This document shows positions 14,914 through 23,885 of a DNA stretch of 41,952 nt, one piece after another. Position 1 is the first letter of the stretch; each line of letters opens with the position of its first letter. The DNA comes from Acidimicrobiia bacterium. Lineage in GTDB: Bacteria > Actinomycetota > Acidimicrobiia > Acidimicrobiales > Acidimicrobilacustridaceae. The position numbers and the translations under genes were made by a program. Where the stretch lies: positions 6,612-48,563 of the forward strand of contig JAEMTX010000001.1 in assembly GCA_016462055.1 (NCBI GenBank). The letters are read 5' to 3'. The notes under the pieces were generated by a model. It was not told the origin of the DNA, searched no databases, and worked only from the letters and a program-made list of their open reading frames with translations.

Positions 14914-17172
14914 CAAAACGGCCGCAGCCTTATCGAGTGGCTCATTGCCATTGCCGCATTTCGGCGACTGAATGCAGGACGGACAGCCACTCACACATGC
15001 GCATGACTCAATGACCTCGAGTGTGGCGGGAAGGTGTCGGTCAGCCGCCGCGAATCCCAGTTCAGCTACTCCGGCGCCACCGGGAAACGCATCGTGGATG
15101 ACGATAGTTGCGGCACCTGTTTCGGGCAGGTACGGCGTTGAGACGCCACCGACATCCCAACGGTCGCATATTGCGAAGAGCGGCAGGATGCCGATTCCGG
15201 CGTGCTCGGCGGCATGAAGGGCACCGGGGAGCTCCGCTGGTCCAAGTCCCGCCACGCTCGTGACGTGATCGCCGATGACATACCAGAACGCGCGTGTGAC
15301 CAGTCGAGAGGAAGGCAGCAGGAGGTCGTGAGTTCCGAGTTGTTCTCGAGTGAATGTGTCGAATCTTCGATAACCGATAACAGTGGTTTCGACCTCAACC
15401 GTGCCGAGACAGAGATCGGCGGCGCCAATGGGCCTCTCGTTATCGGTGGTCAGAATGCGGATATCGGTCACTGCTCGAGGCTGGGTGTACTCACCGCCGT
15501 CATGAGGTTCGACGATTGCCACATGATCTTCGATATCAAGTTCGGTTACTTTCCACGCCGTCCCCTGATGCAGATAGATCGAACCCGGATGAACAAGCCG
15601 AAAGGCGCGTGAACCATCGACGGTTCCGATGATTGAACCATCGGCGGTCGCAATGCGGAATTCGTTGGCGTTTGCACTGCGGAGGCCGATGCCATTGGCA
15701 GGTCTACCGCGACCGGCCCAAACAGCTCCAAGACCGGCGCGATCCGTTGGTTGGCGAATCTTGAGCACGTCATCGTGCACGAGATCGCGTATTGCGTCGT
15801 CGAGAACATCTGGCCACCACGCTTCATCAGCGTCAGTGAGCGGAAGTTCGAATGCCGCACAGGCTAAGTGGGGATTGAGAACGTAAGGATTGGCAATATT
15901 GATGACGGCTGGTTCTGGCGATCGTTGGAAAAGCTCGGTGGGGTTATGCACGAACCATTGGTCGAGCTGGTCATCACCGGCGACGAGGACCGCCAACGAC
16001 TGTTGTGATGCTCGACCGGCGCGACCGGCCTGTTGCCACATCGAAGCGATCGTTCCTGGGAAGCCATTGAGAATGCATGCGTCAAGGCCGCCGACGTCGA
16101 TCCCGAGTTCGAGCGCAGTTGTCGCTACGACGCCGCGCAATGTTCCGTCGAAGAGTTCTTTCTCGATTTCACGTCGCTCAGATGTGAGATAGCCCCCGCG
16201 GTAGGACCGAACAGTTGGTGAGAGCCGTTTCGAAAGTCGGCGCTTCACATCGGCGGTGACGAGTTCGGTACCTTTGCGACTTCTGCAGAACGCGATGGTT
16301 CGGTGGTTGTCTTTCACCAACGCACTCAGAATTTCGGCGGTATCCCGAGATGAAGAAACTGGACGGGGCTCTTCTTCGGTCCCTTCGTTGATTCCATCGG
16401 GGTCCCACAAGACGAAAAGACGTTCGCCGCGTGGAGAACCATCGTCGACGACAGGTTCAACAGGCAATCCACACAAGGTGGACGCCAGTGCGGCTGGATC
16501 ACCGATGGTCGCGGAAGTAAAAATAAAAACTGGATCGGATCCATAGTGTGCGCAGATGCGGCGTAGACGACGCAGAACCTGTGCAACATTGCTGCCAAAC
16601 ATTCCGCGCAACATGTGCAATTCATCAATAACCACGTAGCGCAGTCGCTTGAAGTAGGTGCCCCAGTTCGCGTGAACCGGGAGCATGCTCATATGCAACA
16701 TTTCCGGATTCGTGAGCAGAACGTTTGCGTGTGCACGGGTCCACTTGCGTGCTTCGGGAGAGGAATCTCCGTCGTGAGTTGCGGCGATGAGTCCGGGAAC
16801 ATTGAGCGCGGTGAGTGAACGAAGTTGGTCTTGGGCGAGGGCCTTGGTTGGAAAGAGAAGCAGGGCCGTTGCCGGAAGCGGTCCCGCGGCGATTGCTTCT
16901 GCGATGGGGAGTTGGAAACACAGTGACTTCCCCGATGCTGTGCCAGTAGCGATGGCCACGGATCGACCGGCACGAATGTGATCAATTGACTCTGCCTGAT
17001 GTGACCACAGCCCTTGCTCAGGAATGATTCCCGCAACAGTCTTGGACAACGGCTCGGCAAGGGTCGCGAAACGGGCACGACGCGCTGGTGATCGCTCGAC
17101 GTGTACGACGCGTTTATCGGACTGAAGCGCCGCGACAAATGTGTCAAGAGACGGAGAAGGACTGCGAGCCAT
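14887..17172 (-). CDS. DEAD/DEAH-box helicase with DUF1998 zinc-binding C-terminus
   Basis: This 761-residue superfamily 2 helicase shows motif I ATGTASGKSLCFQLP, motif II VIDELHML (DELH), motif III FTSATI, and motifs IV-VI (AFCRSRKGTE, ATTALELGIDVGGLD, QQAGRAGR). The C-terminal DUF1998/MrfA-type region carries a four-Cys cluster in CACVSGCPSCIQSPKCGNGN. Relatives (Bacillus MrfA/YprA, the mycobacterial homologue beside the tad cluster, yeast Hrq1) unwind DNA and act in repair. The open frame extends to 17595 across the divergent STAS gene. MARSPSPSLD at 17172 is chosen because homology starts soon after and a TACGAT box lies eight bases upstream. Confidence 0.92.
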   Translation of the reverse strand: MARSPSPSLDTFVAALQSDKRVVHVERSPARRARFATLAEPLSKTVAGIIPEQGLWSHQAESIDHIRAGRSVAIATGTASGKSLCFQLPIAEAIAAGPLPATALLLFPTKALAQDQLRSLTALNVPGLIAATHDGDSSPEARKWTRAHANVLLTNPEMLHMSMLPVHANWGTYFKRLRYVVIDELHMLRGMFGSNVAQVLRRLRRICAHYGSDPVFIFTSATIGDPAALASTLCGLPVEPVVDDGSPRGERLFVLWDPDGINEGTEEEPRPVSSSRDTAEILSALVKDNHRTIAFCRSRKGTELVTADVKRRLSKRLSPTVRSYRGGYLTSERREIEKELFDGTLRGVVATTALELGIDVGGLDACILNGFPGTIASMWQQAGRAGRASQQSLAVLVAGDDQLDQWFVHNPTELFQRSPEPAVINIANPYVLNPHLACAAFELPLTDADEAWWPDVLDDAIRDLVHDDVLKIRQPTDRAGLGAVWAGRGRPANGIGLRSANANEFRIATADGSIIGTVDGSRAFRLVHPGSIYLHQGTAWKVTELDIEDHVAIVEPHDGGEYTQPRAVTDIRILTTDNERPIGAADLCLGTVEVETTVIGYRRFDTFTREQLGTHDLLLPSSRLVTRAFWYVIGDHVTSVAGLGPAELPGALHAAEHAGIGILPLFAICDRWDVGGVSTPYLPETGAATIVIHDAFPGGAGVAELGFAAADRHLPATLEVIESCACVSGCPSCIQSPKCGNGNEPLDKAAAVLLLQAMLSR

Positions 17173-17180
17173 TGGGGGTG

Positions 17181-17186
17181 ATCGTA
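17181..17186 (-). promoter_or_regulatory. -10 box of the helicase gene, TACGAT, leaderless type
   Basis: On the minus strand TACGAT ends eight bases before the ATG at 17172. The spacer is C-rich with no Shine-Dalgarno. Confidence 0.4.
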
Positions 17187-17314
17187 TGACCGCTTCCTGT
17201 CTCTCCGACCTCTCTGGGCGACTTTGCTGAATCGGTTGGATCGAATCAAGAGCGGTAACCTGAAGATCCTCGGCGTATGTGTGCCTTGCTCTCACCGGAA
17301 CGGATTCTCGAGTG

Positions 17315-17662
17315 ATGTTTGATCTCGTTGCGACAGAACCCATTGAGGGTGTGGTGGTCATTGCGATCATCGGTGATCTCGATATCTCCACGGCTCCTCG
17401 TCTCCGTGAGGAGCTCATTCGCGTAACCGCAGAGCTCAAAACGCCGAAGATCGTGCTGGATCTCGCGGGAGTGGATCTTCTCGATCCAACTGGTCTCGGT
17501 GTGATTTTCGAAGGAATCAAACGAGCGAGACTTCGCCAAGGTGATTTGGCACTCGCCCGAGCCGAGGGGCAAGTCCTGCGCGACCTTGAGATCACTCGAG
17601 TTATCGAGATTCTTCCTAATTTTCCGGCAGTCGATCAGGCCATCGCTTCCCTTCAACGATGA
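17315..17662 (+). CDS. STAS-domain protein, anti-sigma factor antagonist type
   Basis: This protein of about 115 residues is a single STAS domain: GVVVIAIIGDLDISTAPRLR, then KIVLDLAGVDLLDPTGLGVI. Such proteins bind serine-kinase anti-sigma factors and are inactivated by phosphorylation in the D-S-[ST]-G-L loop. Here the loop reads Asp57-Pro58-Thr59-Gly60, so the first phospho-acceptor position is Pro and only Thr59 could be modified. No cognate kinase or sigma factor lies beside it. A GTG at 17312 and a GTG at 17279 are alternative starts. Confidence 0.85.
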   Translation: MFDLVATEPIEGVVVIAIIGDLDISTAPRLREELIRVTAELKTPKIVLDLAGVDLLDPTGLGVIFEGIKRARLRQGDLALARAEGQVLRDLEITRVIEILPNFPAVDQAIASLQR

Positions 17663-17719
17663 GCGATCGATGTAATACACCCGTCACATTCGTGAAACTG
17701 AGTGATGATGTAGCCCGAA

Positions 17720-17725
17720 TAGACA
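17720..17725 (+). promoter_or_regulatory. Possible -10 box of nhaA, TAGACA
   Basis: TAGACA ends seven bases before the ATG at 17733, the same geometry as other leaderless genes here, but it lacks the final T. This is weaker than the other boxes. Confidence 0.25.
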
Positions 17726-17732
17726 ACTCTGC

Positions 17733-19166
17733 ATGGGAATGCCCGTGGCTGATGACGATCTGAACCAACACCATCCGTGGAGCCTTACGTGGCTTGGCAC
17801 AGATCGATTTCTTGCTCGCCGTCTCGCCCGACCGGCGGCTCGATTCCTCGCGATTGAAGCCGCTAGCGGGATCTTGCTTCTTGCTGCCACGGTGATTGCG
17901 CTGGTCTGGGCTAACTCGCCATGGAAGGACTCCTACGCGTCATTTCTCAATGCAGAGATCATTTTCGATGCAGGACCCGTTGGGTTTCAACTGACGCTGC
18001 ACGAATTTGTAAATGATGCATTGATGGCGTTCTTTTTCTTTGTGGTCGGGCTCGAGATCAAGCGTGAGTTGATAAAGGGTGAACTTCGCGACCGTAAGGC
18101 CGCAGCGTTACCGATCATTGCTGCTCTTGGCGGAATGATCGTTCCAGCATTGATCTATTTCGCCTTCAATGTAGGAACAGACGCGTCCCAAGGATGGGGA
18201 ATTCCGATGGCAACGGATATTGCTTTTGCCGTCGGAGTAGTTGCATTGTTGGGGAATCGAGTTCCGGTTGCGTTGAAACTCTTCTTGCTCTCTCTGGCTG
18301 TTGCAGATGATCTTGGAGCAATCGCAGTTATCGCGGTCTTCTACAGCAAATCAATGAGTTTTGTTTGGTTAGGTGCAGCAATCGCGCTACTCGTTCTCGT
18401 GTGGCTGATGCGCCGTCGCCGTATTTGGTACGGCCCGCTGTACCTCGCAATAGGCGTGGTGGTTTGGTACTGCATGTTGAAATCTGGTGTGCATGCAACG
18501 GTGGCCGGAGTCGCGATGGGCTTCCTCACTCCCACAGATGCGTTGAGGCCTGATCTCGATTCAGAAGCAATCGCTGATCGACTCGAAAACCAATCGGAGT
18601 TGAGCGCAGCCGATGTCGCCGCCGCTTCGTTTTTGATTAAAGAGTCGGTGCCAGTCGGTGAACGCCTGGTTGACCGCATGCTCCCGTGGACGAGTTACGT
18701 CATCATCCCAATCTTTGCGCTTTGCAATGCCGGTATTTTGTTGACGTCAGAATCGGTCCGAGCCGCAGCGGGCTCTGCGGTGACATGGGGGGTAGCACTC
18801 GGTCTCGTTGTTGGAAAAACAGTGGGTGTCTTCGGGGCAGCAACGATTGCAATTGCGATTGGGGTTGCTCGTCGACCTCGTGGCGCCACCAATCTTCATT
18901 TGTTCGGCATCGCAATGGCCGCGGGAATTGGCTTTACCGTTTCGCTCTTTGTGACCGAGCTTGCGTTTACCAATGCGCTTTTCACCGAGGAGGCGAAAGT
19001 CGGAGTCTTGGTCGCCTCAGCGGTGGCAGGCATTCTGGCGGCGTTGGTACTGAGTCTTGCGGCGAAGCGATCTAGTGCTGCAGAGCTCGCAATCGAGGCG
19101 GCGGAGAACAGGGAACTCTTCGATGTGATCCCTGACTCAACTCTGCTTCCCAAAAGCCCGAAATAG
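17733..19166 (+). CDS. nhaA: Na(+)/H(+) antiporter NhaA
   Basis: This 477-residue integral membrane protein exports Na+ in exchange for protons. It matches NhaA throughout: FLAIEAASGILLLAATVIAL, FFFVVGLEIKREL, ATDIAFAVGVVALLG, and SLAVADDLGAIAVIAVFYS with the paired Asp residues that bind ions and protons. AAGIGFTVSLFVTELAF lies near the end. About eleven to twelve membrane helices are apparent. Length is slightly above the family norm because of N- and C-terminal extensions. It is monocistronic and convergent with the acyl-CoA dehydrogenase, 28 bases apart. Confidence 0.95.
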   Translation: MGMPVADDDLNQHHPWSLTWLGTDRFLARRLARPAARFLAIEAASGILLLAATVIALVWANSPWKDSYASFLNAEIIFDAGPVGFQLTLHEFVNDALMAFFFFVVGLEIKRELIKGELRDRKAAALPIIAALGGMIVPALIYFAFNVGTDASQGWGIPMATDIAFAVGVVALLGNRVPVALKLFLLSLAVADDLGAIAVIAVFYSKSMSFVWLGAAIALLVLVWLMRRRRIWYGPLYLAIGVVVWYCMLKSGVHATVAGVAMGFLTPTDALRPDLDSEAIADRLENQSELSAADVAAASFLIKESVPVGERLVDRMLPWTSYVIIPIFALCNAGILLTSESVRAAAGSAVTWGVALGLVVGKTVGVFGAATIAIAIGVARRPRGATNLHLFGIAMAAGIGFTVSLFVTELAFTNALFTEEAKVGVLVASAVAGILAALVLSLAAKRSSAAELAIEAAENRELFDVIPDSTLLPKSPK

Positions 19167-19194
19167 TGGACTGACGAGCGTTGCGGAAATTGCC

Positions 19195-20427
19195 TCAGGT
19201 CGGCTTGAACTCGCCAGAGTCGATGTAACGCCCGAGTTCGCGACGAGCGAGTTGCATGCGATGAACCTCGTCCGGCCCATCGGCAAATCGAAGCGTACGC
19301 AGGCCAGCCCACATTCCTGCAAGGGGGAAGTCCTGCGAAACACCGCCGCCGCCATGTGCCTGAATCGCGCGATCGACAACAGCGAGTGCAACATTTGGGG
19401 CGATCACTTTGATGGCGGAGATCTCGGTGCGAGCCCCACTGTTGCCGACGGTATCCATCAGCCACGCCGCCTTCATTGTGAGCAGGCGGGCCTGTTCGAT
19501 TTCGATACGGGAATCGGCGATCCATTCTTGAATGACACCTTGTTGGGCAAGTGGCTTGCCGAAAGCAACGCGTTCGGTGACTCGGCGACACATGAGTTCA
19601 AGGGCGCGTTCAGCCATACCGATGCACCGCATGCAGTGGTGAATGCGGCCAGGACCGAGACGGGCTTGTGCGAGCGCAAAGCCGCTGCCTTCTTCGCCGA
19701 GAATGTTGGAAACGGGTACGCGAACATTGTCGAACTTCAACTCACAATGGCCTTCGCGATCGTTGTATCCGAACACCATGAGATCGCGCACAACGGTAAG
19801 TCCGGGTGTATCCATGGGCACGAGCACCATCGATTGCTGCGTGTACGTGGGAGCTGATGGATCAGTTTTTCCCATGACGATTGCCACACGGCAACGGGGG
19901 TTTGCCGCGCCTGAAATCCACCATTTACGGCCATTTAGAACGTAGTCGTCGCCATCGCGAACGATGCTGAGACTGATGTTTCGTGCATCGCTTGATGCAA
20001 CATCGGGCTCGGTCATCGCGAAACAAGATCGGATTTCGCCTTCAAGCAACGGAACCAACCAGCGATCTTTTTGTTCGGGGGTTCCGAATAGCGCAAGGAT
20101 TTCCATGTTGCCGGTATCGGGTGCAGCTGAGTTCACCGACTCGGGCCCAAGCGGGCTACGCCCGGTGATTTCTGCGAGCGGTGCGTAGTCAACATTCGAA
20201 ACTGGATCGGGTGTCCACTCGGTGGTGTGTGGCATGAAGAGATTCCACAAATCGCGCGCTTTCGCTTCGGCTTTGAGTTCTTCCATCACGTGCGGGTGGA
20301 AGTGAGGATCACCTGAAGCGCGCATTTCCTCAGCAAAGACTGGCTCTGCCGGGATCACTTTTTCTTCCATGAATGCGAGCAGACGTTGTTGAAGGTCTGT
20401 GGCACGCGGGCTGAGTGCGAAGTCCAT
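19195..20427 (-). CDS. Acyl-CoA dehydrogenase, ACAD10/11-like
   Basis: This 410-residue flavoenzyme has the acyl-CoA dehydrogenase order: an N-terminal helical domain, CFAMTEPDVASSDARN and RKWWISGAANPRC (FAD and substrate binding), and a helical C-terminus. The end reads RTLRFADGPDEVHRMQLARREL, the GPDEVH signature of the ACAD10/11 branch. The family catalyses FAD-dependent alpha,beta-oxidation of acyl-CoA in fatty-acid or xenobiotic catabolism. Chain-length preference cannot be read. Its ATG overlaps the TAA of the cupin gene by one base, so the two form an operon. Confidence 0.88.
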   Translation of the reverse strand: MDFALSPRATDLQQRLLAFMEEKVIPAEPVFAEEMRASGDPHFHPHVMEELKAEAKARDLWNLFMPHTTEWTPDPVSNVDYAPLAEITGRSPLGPESVNSAAPDTGNMEILALFGTPEQKDRWLVPLLEGEIRSCFAMTEPDVASSDARNISLSIVRDGDDYVLNGRKWWISGAANPRCRVAIVMGKTDPSAPTYTQQSMVLVPMDTPGLTVVRDLMVFGYNDREGHCELKFDNVRVPVSNILGEEGSGFALAQARLGPGRIHHCMRCIGMAERALELMCRRVTERVAFGKPLAQQGVIQEWIADSRIEIEQARLLTMKAAWLMDTVGNSGARTEISAIKVIAPNVALAVVDRAIQAHGGGGVSQDFPLAGMWAGLRTLRFADGPDEVHRMQLARRELGRYIDSGEFKPT

Positions 20428-20837
20428 TAGGAACCTGCTCTTCCGTAGTCGTCTTCGTAGCGGACGATGTCGTCTTCACCGAAGTACGTACCGGTCTGCA
20501 CTTCAATAAACACCACGGGCGCTGTGCCGTCGTTACGAACTCGGTGTTTTGTGTGGACAGGAATCTCAATCGTGCCGCCAGACTCGACGGTGTGGTCCAC
20601 ATCGTTGAGCGTGACGATGGCTGTTCCTTCGACAACGATCCAATGTTCTGAGCGCTTGTCGTGCGATTGATAAGACAACCGCTGTCCAGGTTCGACAGTG
20701 ATGCGCTTGACCTTGGCGGCGGGGCCGTCGTCGAGGATGACGAACTCACCCCACGGGCGTCGTTCGCCTGATCCGGCCTCGCCGAGGGGTCGAAGGGTGT
20801 CGTCGTCTGAGATGGGGTTTTCTCCGGCAGGTGTCAC
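20427..20837 (-). CDS. Cupin, mannose-6-phosphate isomerase type II C-terminal domain
   Basis: This protein of about 136 residues is a stand-alone phosphomannose isomerase type II cupin. It has RRPWGEFVIL, VKRITVEPGQRLSYQSHDKR, SEHWIVVEGTA, IPVHTKHRVRN, and VFIEVQTGTYFGEDDIVRYEDDYGR. The His and Gln/Glu residues of the cupin motifs would bind the metal. The frame stays open to 21062, but that extension runs over the topA start and is unlike the family. GTG 20837 is chosen because CATACT lies six bases upstream and the length then fits. It should interconvert mannose-6-phosphate and fructose-6-phosphate for glycan precursors. Confidence 0.82.
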   Translation of the reverse strand: MTPAGENPISDDDTLRPLGEAGSGERRPWGEFVILDDGPAAKVKRITVEPGQRLSYQSHDKRSEHWIVVEGTAIVTLNDVDHTVESGGTIEIPVHTKHRVRNDGTAPVVFIEVQTGTYFGEDDIVRYEDDYGRAGS

Positions 20838-20890
20838 GGGCCGAGTATGGCCGAAATCCCCGTTCAGGGCGGAAATCAGGGCTGTGGATA

Positions 20891-20923
20891 AGAAAAATCG
20901 GGGACCCCCTTTAGGGGTCCCCG
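20891..20923 (-). terminator. Strong intrinsic terminator pointing leftward, no obvious client
   Basis: A perfect 10-bp stem (CGGGGACCCC, five-base loop, GGGGTCCCCG) at 20899-20923 is followed on the minus strand by ATTTTTCTT. It would stop minus-strand transcription, yet it lies upstream of the cupin start and downstream of nothing but the antisense side of topA. On the plus strand there is no T-run. Confidence 0.75.
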
Positions 20924-20947
20924 CGACGGTGGTTCGAATGGCTGCGA

Positions 20948-20977
20948 TTGACAGAGGCGCCGGGGTGGTCTCATTGT
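20948..20977 (+). promoter_or_regulatory. topA promoter, TTGACA-N18-CATTGT
   Basis: TTGACA at 20948-20953 is followed 18 bases later by CATTGT, eight bases before the topA ATG. No Shine-Dalgarno precedes that ATG (TGTCCCCCC), so translation is probably leaderless. Confidence 0.45.
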
Positions 20978-20985
20978 GTCCCCCC

Positions 20986-23832
20986 ATGGCCGGTCCCCTC
21001 GTCATCGTCGAATCGCCCACCAAGGCGAAGAAGATCACCGAATTCCTCCGCGGCGAGGACACCGGTGGCGCGTCACCGACCGTTATCGCATCGGTTGGTC
21101 ACATTCGTGATCTCGTGTCCAAGGCCAAGGAGCTCCCCGAGGGGAAACAAAAAGAGTGGTGGTCGTACCTGGGCATTGATCCCGATGACGGCTTCAAGCC
21201 CTACTACAAGGTGTACGACAAGAAGAAAGACACCGTCGCCGAACTTCGTCGTGCATTGAAGAACGCTGATGCGCTCTATCTCGCAACCGATGAGGATCGC
21301 GAGGGCGAAGCAATTGCGTGGCATTTGCTCCAGGTGTTGAAGCCACCGAAGGACATGCCCGTTTACCGAATGGTGTTCCACGAAATTACCGCCCCAGCGA
21401 TTCGCGAGGCATTTGCCAATCCGCGTGAGCTCGATCAGTTGCTCGTCGACGCGCAGGAAACGCGTCGACTTCTTGATCGCCTCGCTGGCTATGACCTTTC
21501 CCAGGTTCTGTGGAAGAAGGTCAATCGTGGATTGTCGGCAGGTCGTGTGCAGAGTGTTGCGACACGACTTGTGGTGGAACGTGAACGCGAAATCATGGCG
21601 TTCGTCTCTTCTGATTGGTGGGACATCAAAGGCGTGTTTGCAGCGTCCTCTGAACCGATTCCCTTCGGAGCGAAACTTCTTGAACTCGATGGCGTTCGTA
21701 TCGCCACGGGAAGTGATTTCGATGACGATGGCGATCTGAAGCGAGACGATCGCGTCATCCTCAATGAAGAAACAGTGACTTCCCTCGCCGCAGAACTGCA
21801 GTCATCGTCGTTCTCAGTACGAAGTGTTGAGTCCAAGCCCTATCGCAAGCGACCATTCGCCCCGTTCACGACGTCAACGCTGCAACAGGTCGCTGGTCGC
21901 CGTCTCAAAGTGTCAGCCAAGCAGGTCATGTCGATGGCCCAGGGTCTTTACCAGCAGGGCTACATCACCTATATGCGAACGGACTCCACCAATCTTTCTG
22001 CCGCAGCTGTCGCTGCAGCGAAAGCGGAAATCACCGAGCGGTACGGTGCTTCGGCGATTGAACAAAATCCGCGTACCTGGGGCAAGAAAGCAGCGAATGC
22101 GCAAGAAGCGCATGAAGCTATTCGTCCCGCCGGTGATCGATTCCGTCGACCCGAAGAAGTTCGGAATGAAGTTGCCCCCGGCGAATTTCGTCTGTACGAG
22201 ATCATCTGGCAGCGCACTGTTGCGTCGCAGATGATCGATGCAATTGGTGAAACCGTCACGGTTCGTCTTGGTTCGGTAACGCCGAGTGGCCGAGATGCAG
22301 AATTCTCGGCGGCAGGCACGGTTATTACCGAACGCGGTTGGATGCAGGTCGAAGACTGGCGCACCGACGACACCGATTCAGAAAGCGAAGACGACACCGA
22401 ACGCCGACTGCCGCAGTTGAAGGTCGGCGACGGTCTTGATGCAACGGAAATCACTCCGGAAGGTCACGCCACAAAACCGCCAGCTCGATTTACTGAAGCA
22501 TCGCTTGTCGGAAAAATGGAAGAGCTTGGCGTTGGTCGTCCTTCGACGTATGCATCAATCATGGAAACCATTCAGGGCCGTGGCTATGTGTGGAAGAAGG
22601 GTTCTGCACTTGTTCCCAGTTGGAATGCATTCGCGGTAACCACGCTGCTCGAACAGCACTTCGCTGAACTTGTCGACTACGACTTCACCGCGAATCTCGA
22701 AGGAGTACTCGATCGCATCTCGAATGGTGATGCGAACAGCGTCGACACACTTGCCGAGTTCTATTTCGGTCCCATGGTTGACGGAGTACGAAAAGATGGG
22801 CTTCGCGATCTCGTCACCGAACGACTTCCCGAAATCGATGCGGCCGCGATTAATACGTTCTTGTTGGGCGACGATCACAATGGAATGCCCGTCATCGCCA
22901 AACCTGGAAAGTTCGGGCCCTATGTGCAGCGCGGTGACGACACTGCGTCGGTGCCCGAGAACCTTCCGCCCGCCGATCTCACTGTCGCAGTTGCGCTCGA
23001 ATTGCTTGCCATGCCGAAGGGCGGTAAGCCCATCGGTGAAGATCCTGAAACCGGCCTGACAGTTTTCGTGATGAGCGGAAAGTTCGGGCCGTACGTCCAG
23101 CTGGGAGAATTTGAAGAAGCTCCCGACGAGAAGCCTCGTCGCGCCTCGCTGTTCAAATCGATGGATCCTTACGAGGTGACACTCGAAACCGCACTCGAAC
23201 TTTTGTCATTCCCGAAGGTTCTTGGTTCAGATCCCGAAACCGGAAAATCGATTCGTGCGCAGAACGGAAAGTTCGGTCCGTATCTGACCAAAGGCGATGA
23301 AGGCGAGGCCGAGAAGCCGGAAACGCGGAGCCTGGATTCTGAAGAGCAGATGCTTGGAGTCACGTTTGAAGACGCACTCGCGCTGTTCGCGGTGCCGCGC
23401 CAGTATGGGAAGCGGGTGCCGAAGCCTCCATTGGCGGATCTCGGCATCGACCCAGCCTCAGGCCGTCAAATGTTGATCAAAGACGGAAAGTTTGGGCCCT
23501 ACGTCACTGATGGCGAGACCAATGCCTCGCTTCGTATTGGCGATGTTCCCGAAACACTGAGTCCCGAGCGCGGGGCAGAGCTTCTTCAGGATCGGCGTGT
23601 TTACATCGCCGAAAACGGTGGGCCGGCGGCAAAGAAGGCGGCAAAGAAGTCCGTGAAGAAGGCTGCGAGAAAGAAGTCGACGGGTAAGAAGAGCGCCAAA
23701 TCTCGGGCCAAGAAACCTGATCCGCTGACCAAGCACACTTTGGGTACCGGGCAGTCGAAGGCAGCCCAGAAGGCGGCCAAGAAGCCCAATGTGGTCAGGT
23801 TCGACTCCCAGATCCTCGATCAGGAACGCTGA
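20986..23832 (+). CDS. topA: DNA topoisomerase I
   Basis: This 948-residue type IA topoisomerase relaxes negative supercoils. It has the Toprim domain (LVIVESPTKAKKI near the start, ATDEDREGEAIAWHLL) and the active-site motif YITYMRTDS with catalytic Tyr329. Four C-terminal repeats contain GKFGPYV or GKFGPYL (about residues 640-860), as in actinobacterial TopA, and no zinc-finger cysteines are seen. The last 80 residues are Lys/Ala-rich (AAKKAAKKSVKKAARKK), likely DNA-binding. ATG 20986 is chosen over upstream in-frame codons because homologues begin MA-x2-LVIVES. Confidence 0.96.
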   Translation: MAGPLVIVESPTKAKKITEFLRGEDTGGASPTVIASVGHIRDLVSKAKELPEGKQKEWWSYLGIDPDDGFKPYYKVYDKKKDTVAELRRALKNADALYLATDEDREGEAIAWHLLQVLKPPKDMPVYRMVFHEITAPAIREAFANPRELDQLLVDAQETRRLLDRLAGYDLSQVLWKKVNRGLSAGRVQSVATRLVVEREREIMAFVSSDWWDIKGVFAASSEPIPFGAKLLELDGVRIATGSDFDDDGDLKRDDRVILNEETVTSLAAELQSSSFSVRSVESKPYRKRPFAPFTTSTLQQVAGRRLKVSAKQVMSMAQGLYQQGYITYMRTDSTNLSAAAVAAAKAEITERYGASAIEQNPRTWGKKAANAQEAHEAIRPAGDRFRRPEEVRNEVAPGEFRLYEIIWQRTVASQMIDAIGETVTVRLGSVTPSGRDAEFSAAGTVITERGWMQVEDWRTDDTDSESEDDTERRLPQLKVGDGLDATEITPEGHATKPPARFTEASLVGKMEELGVGRPSTYASIMETIQGRGYVWKKGSALVPSWNAFAVTTLLEQHFAELVDYDFTANLEGVLDRISNGDANSVDTLAEFYFGPMVDGVRKDGLRDLVTERLPEIDAAAINTFLLGDDHNGMPVIAKPGKFGPYVQRGDDTASVPENLPPADLTVAVALELLAMPKGGKPIGEDPETGLTVFVMSGKFGPYVQLGEFEEAPDEKPRRASLFKSMDPYEVTLETALELLSFPKVLGSDPETGKSIRAQNGKFGPYLTKGDEGEAEKPETRSLDSEEQMLGVTFEDALALFAVPRQYGKRVPKPPLADLGIDPASGRQMLIKDGKFGPYVTDGETNASLRIGDVPETLSPERGAELLQDRRVYIAENGGPAAKKAAKKSVKKAARKKSTGKKSAKSRAKKPDPLTKHTLGTGQSKAAQKAAKKPNVVRFDSQILDQER

Positions 23833-23873
23833 ATACCCTCAGAGCGGTGCTCAGGGGTGGCAGGGTCCTCTCC

Positions 23874-23879
23874 TAGGCT
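23874..23879 (+). promoter_or_regulatory. -10 box, TAGGCT, leaderless type
   Basis: TAGGCT ends six bases before the MFS ATG at 23886. No Shine-Dalgarno is seen. It would drive the MFS-tmk-holB operon. Confidence 0.42.
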
Positions 23880-23885
23880 CCATGC

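Noticed and set aside
17173..17595. N-terminal extension of the helicase to 17595
   Set aside because: It is antisense to the STAS gene, low in complexity (Ser/Arg) and unlike any helicase N-terminus.
20838..21062. N-terminal extension of the cupin to 21062
   Set aside because: It crosses the terminator stem and the topA start and has no similarity to the family; GTG 20837 gives a normal length.
22900..23520. Tandem DNA repeats in topA as a repeat array
   Set aside because: The recurring GGAAAGTT-GGCC blocks encode the protein's own GKFGPYV motifs and are spaced as protein domains.
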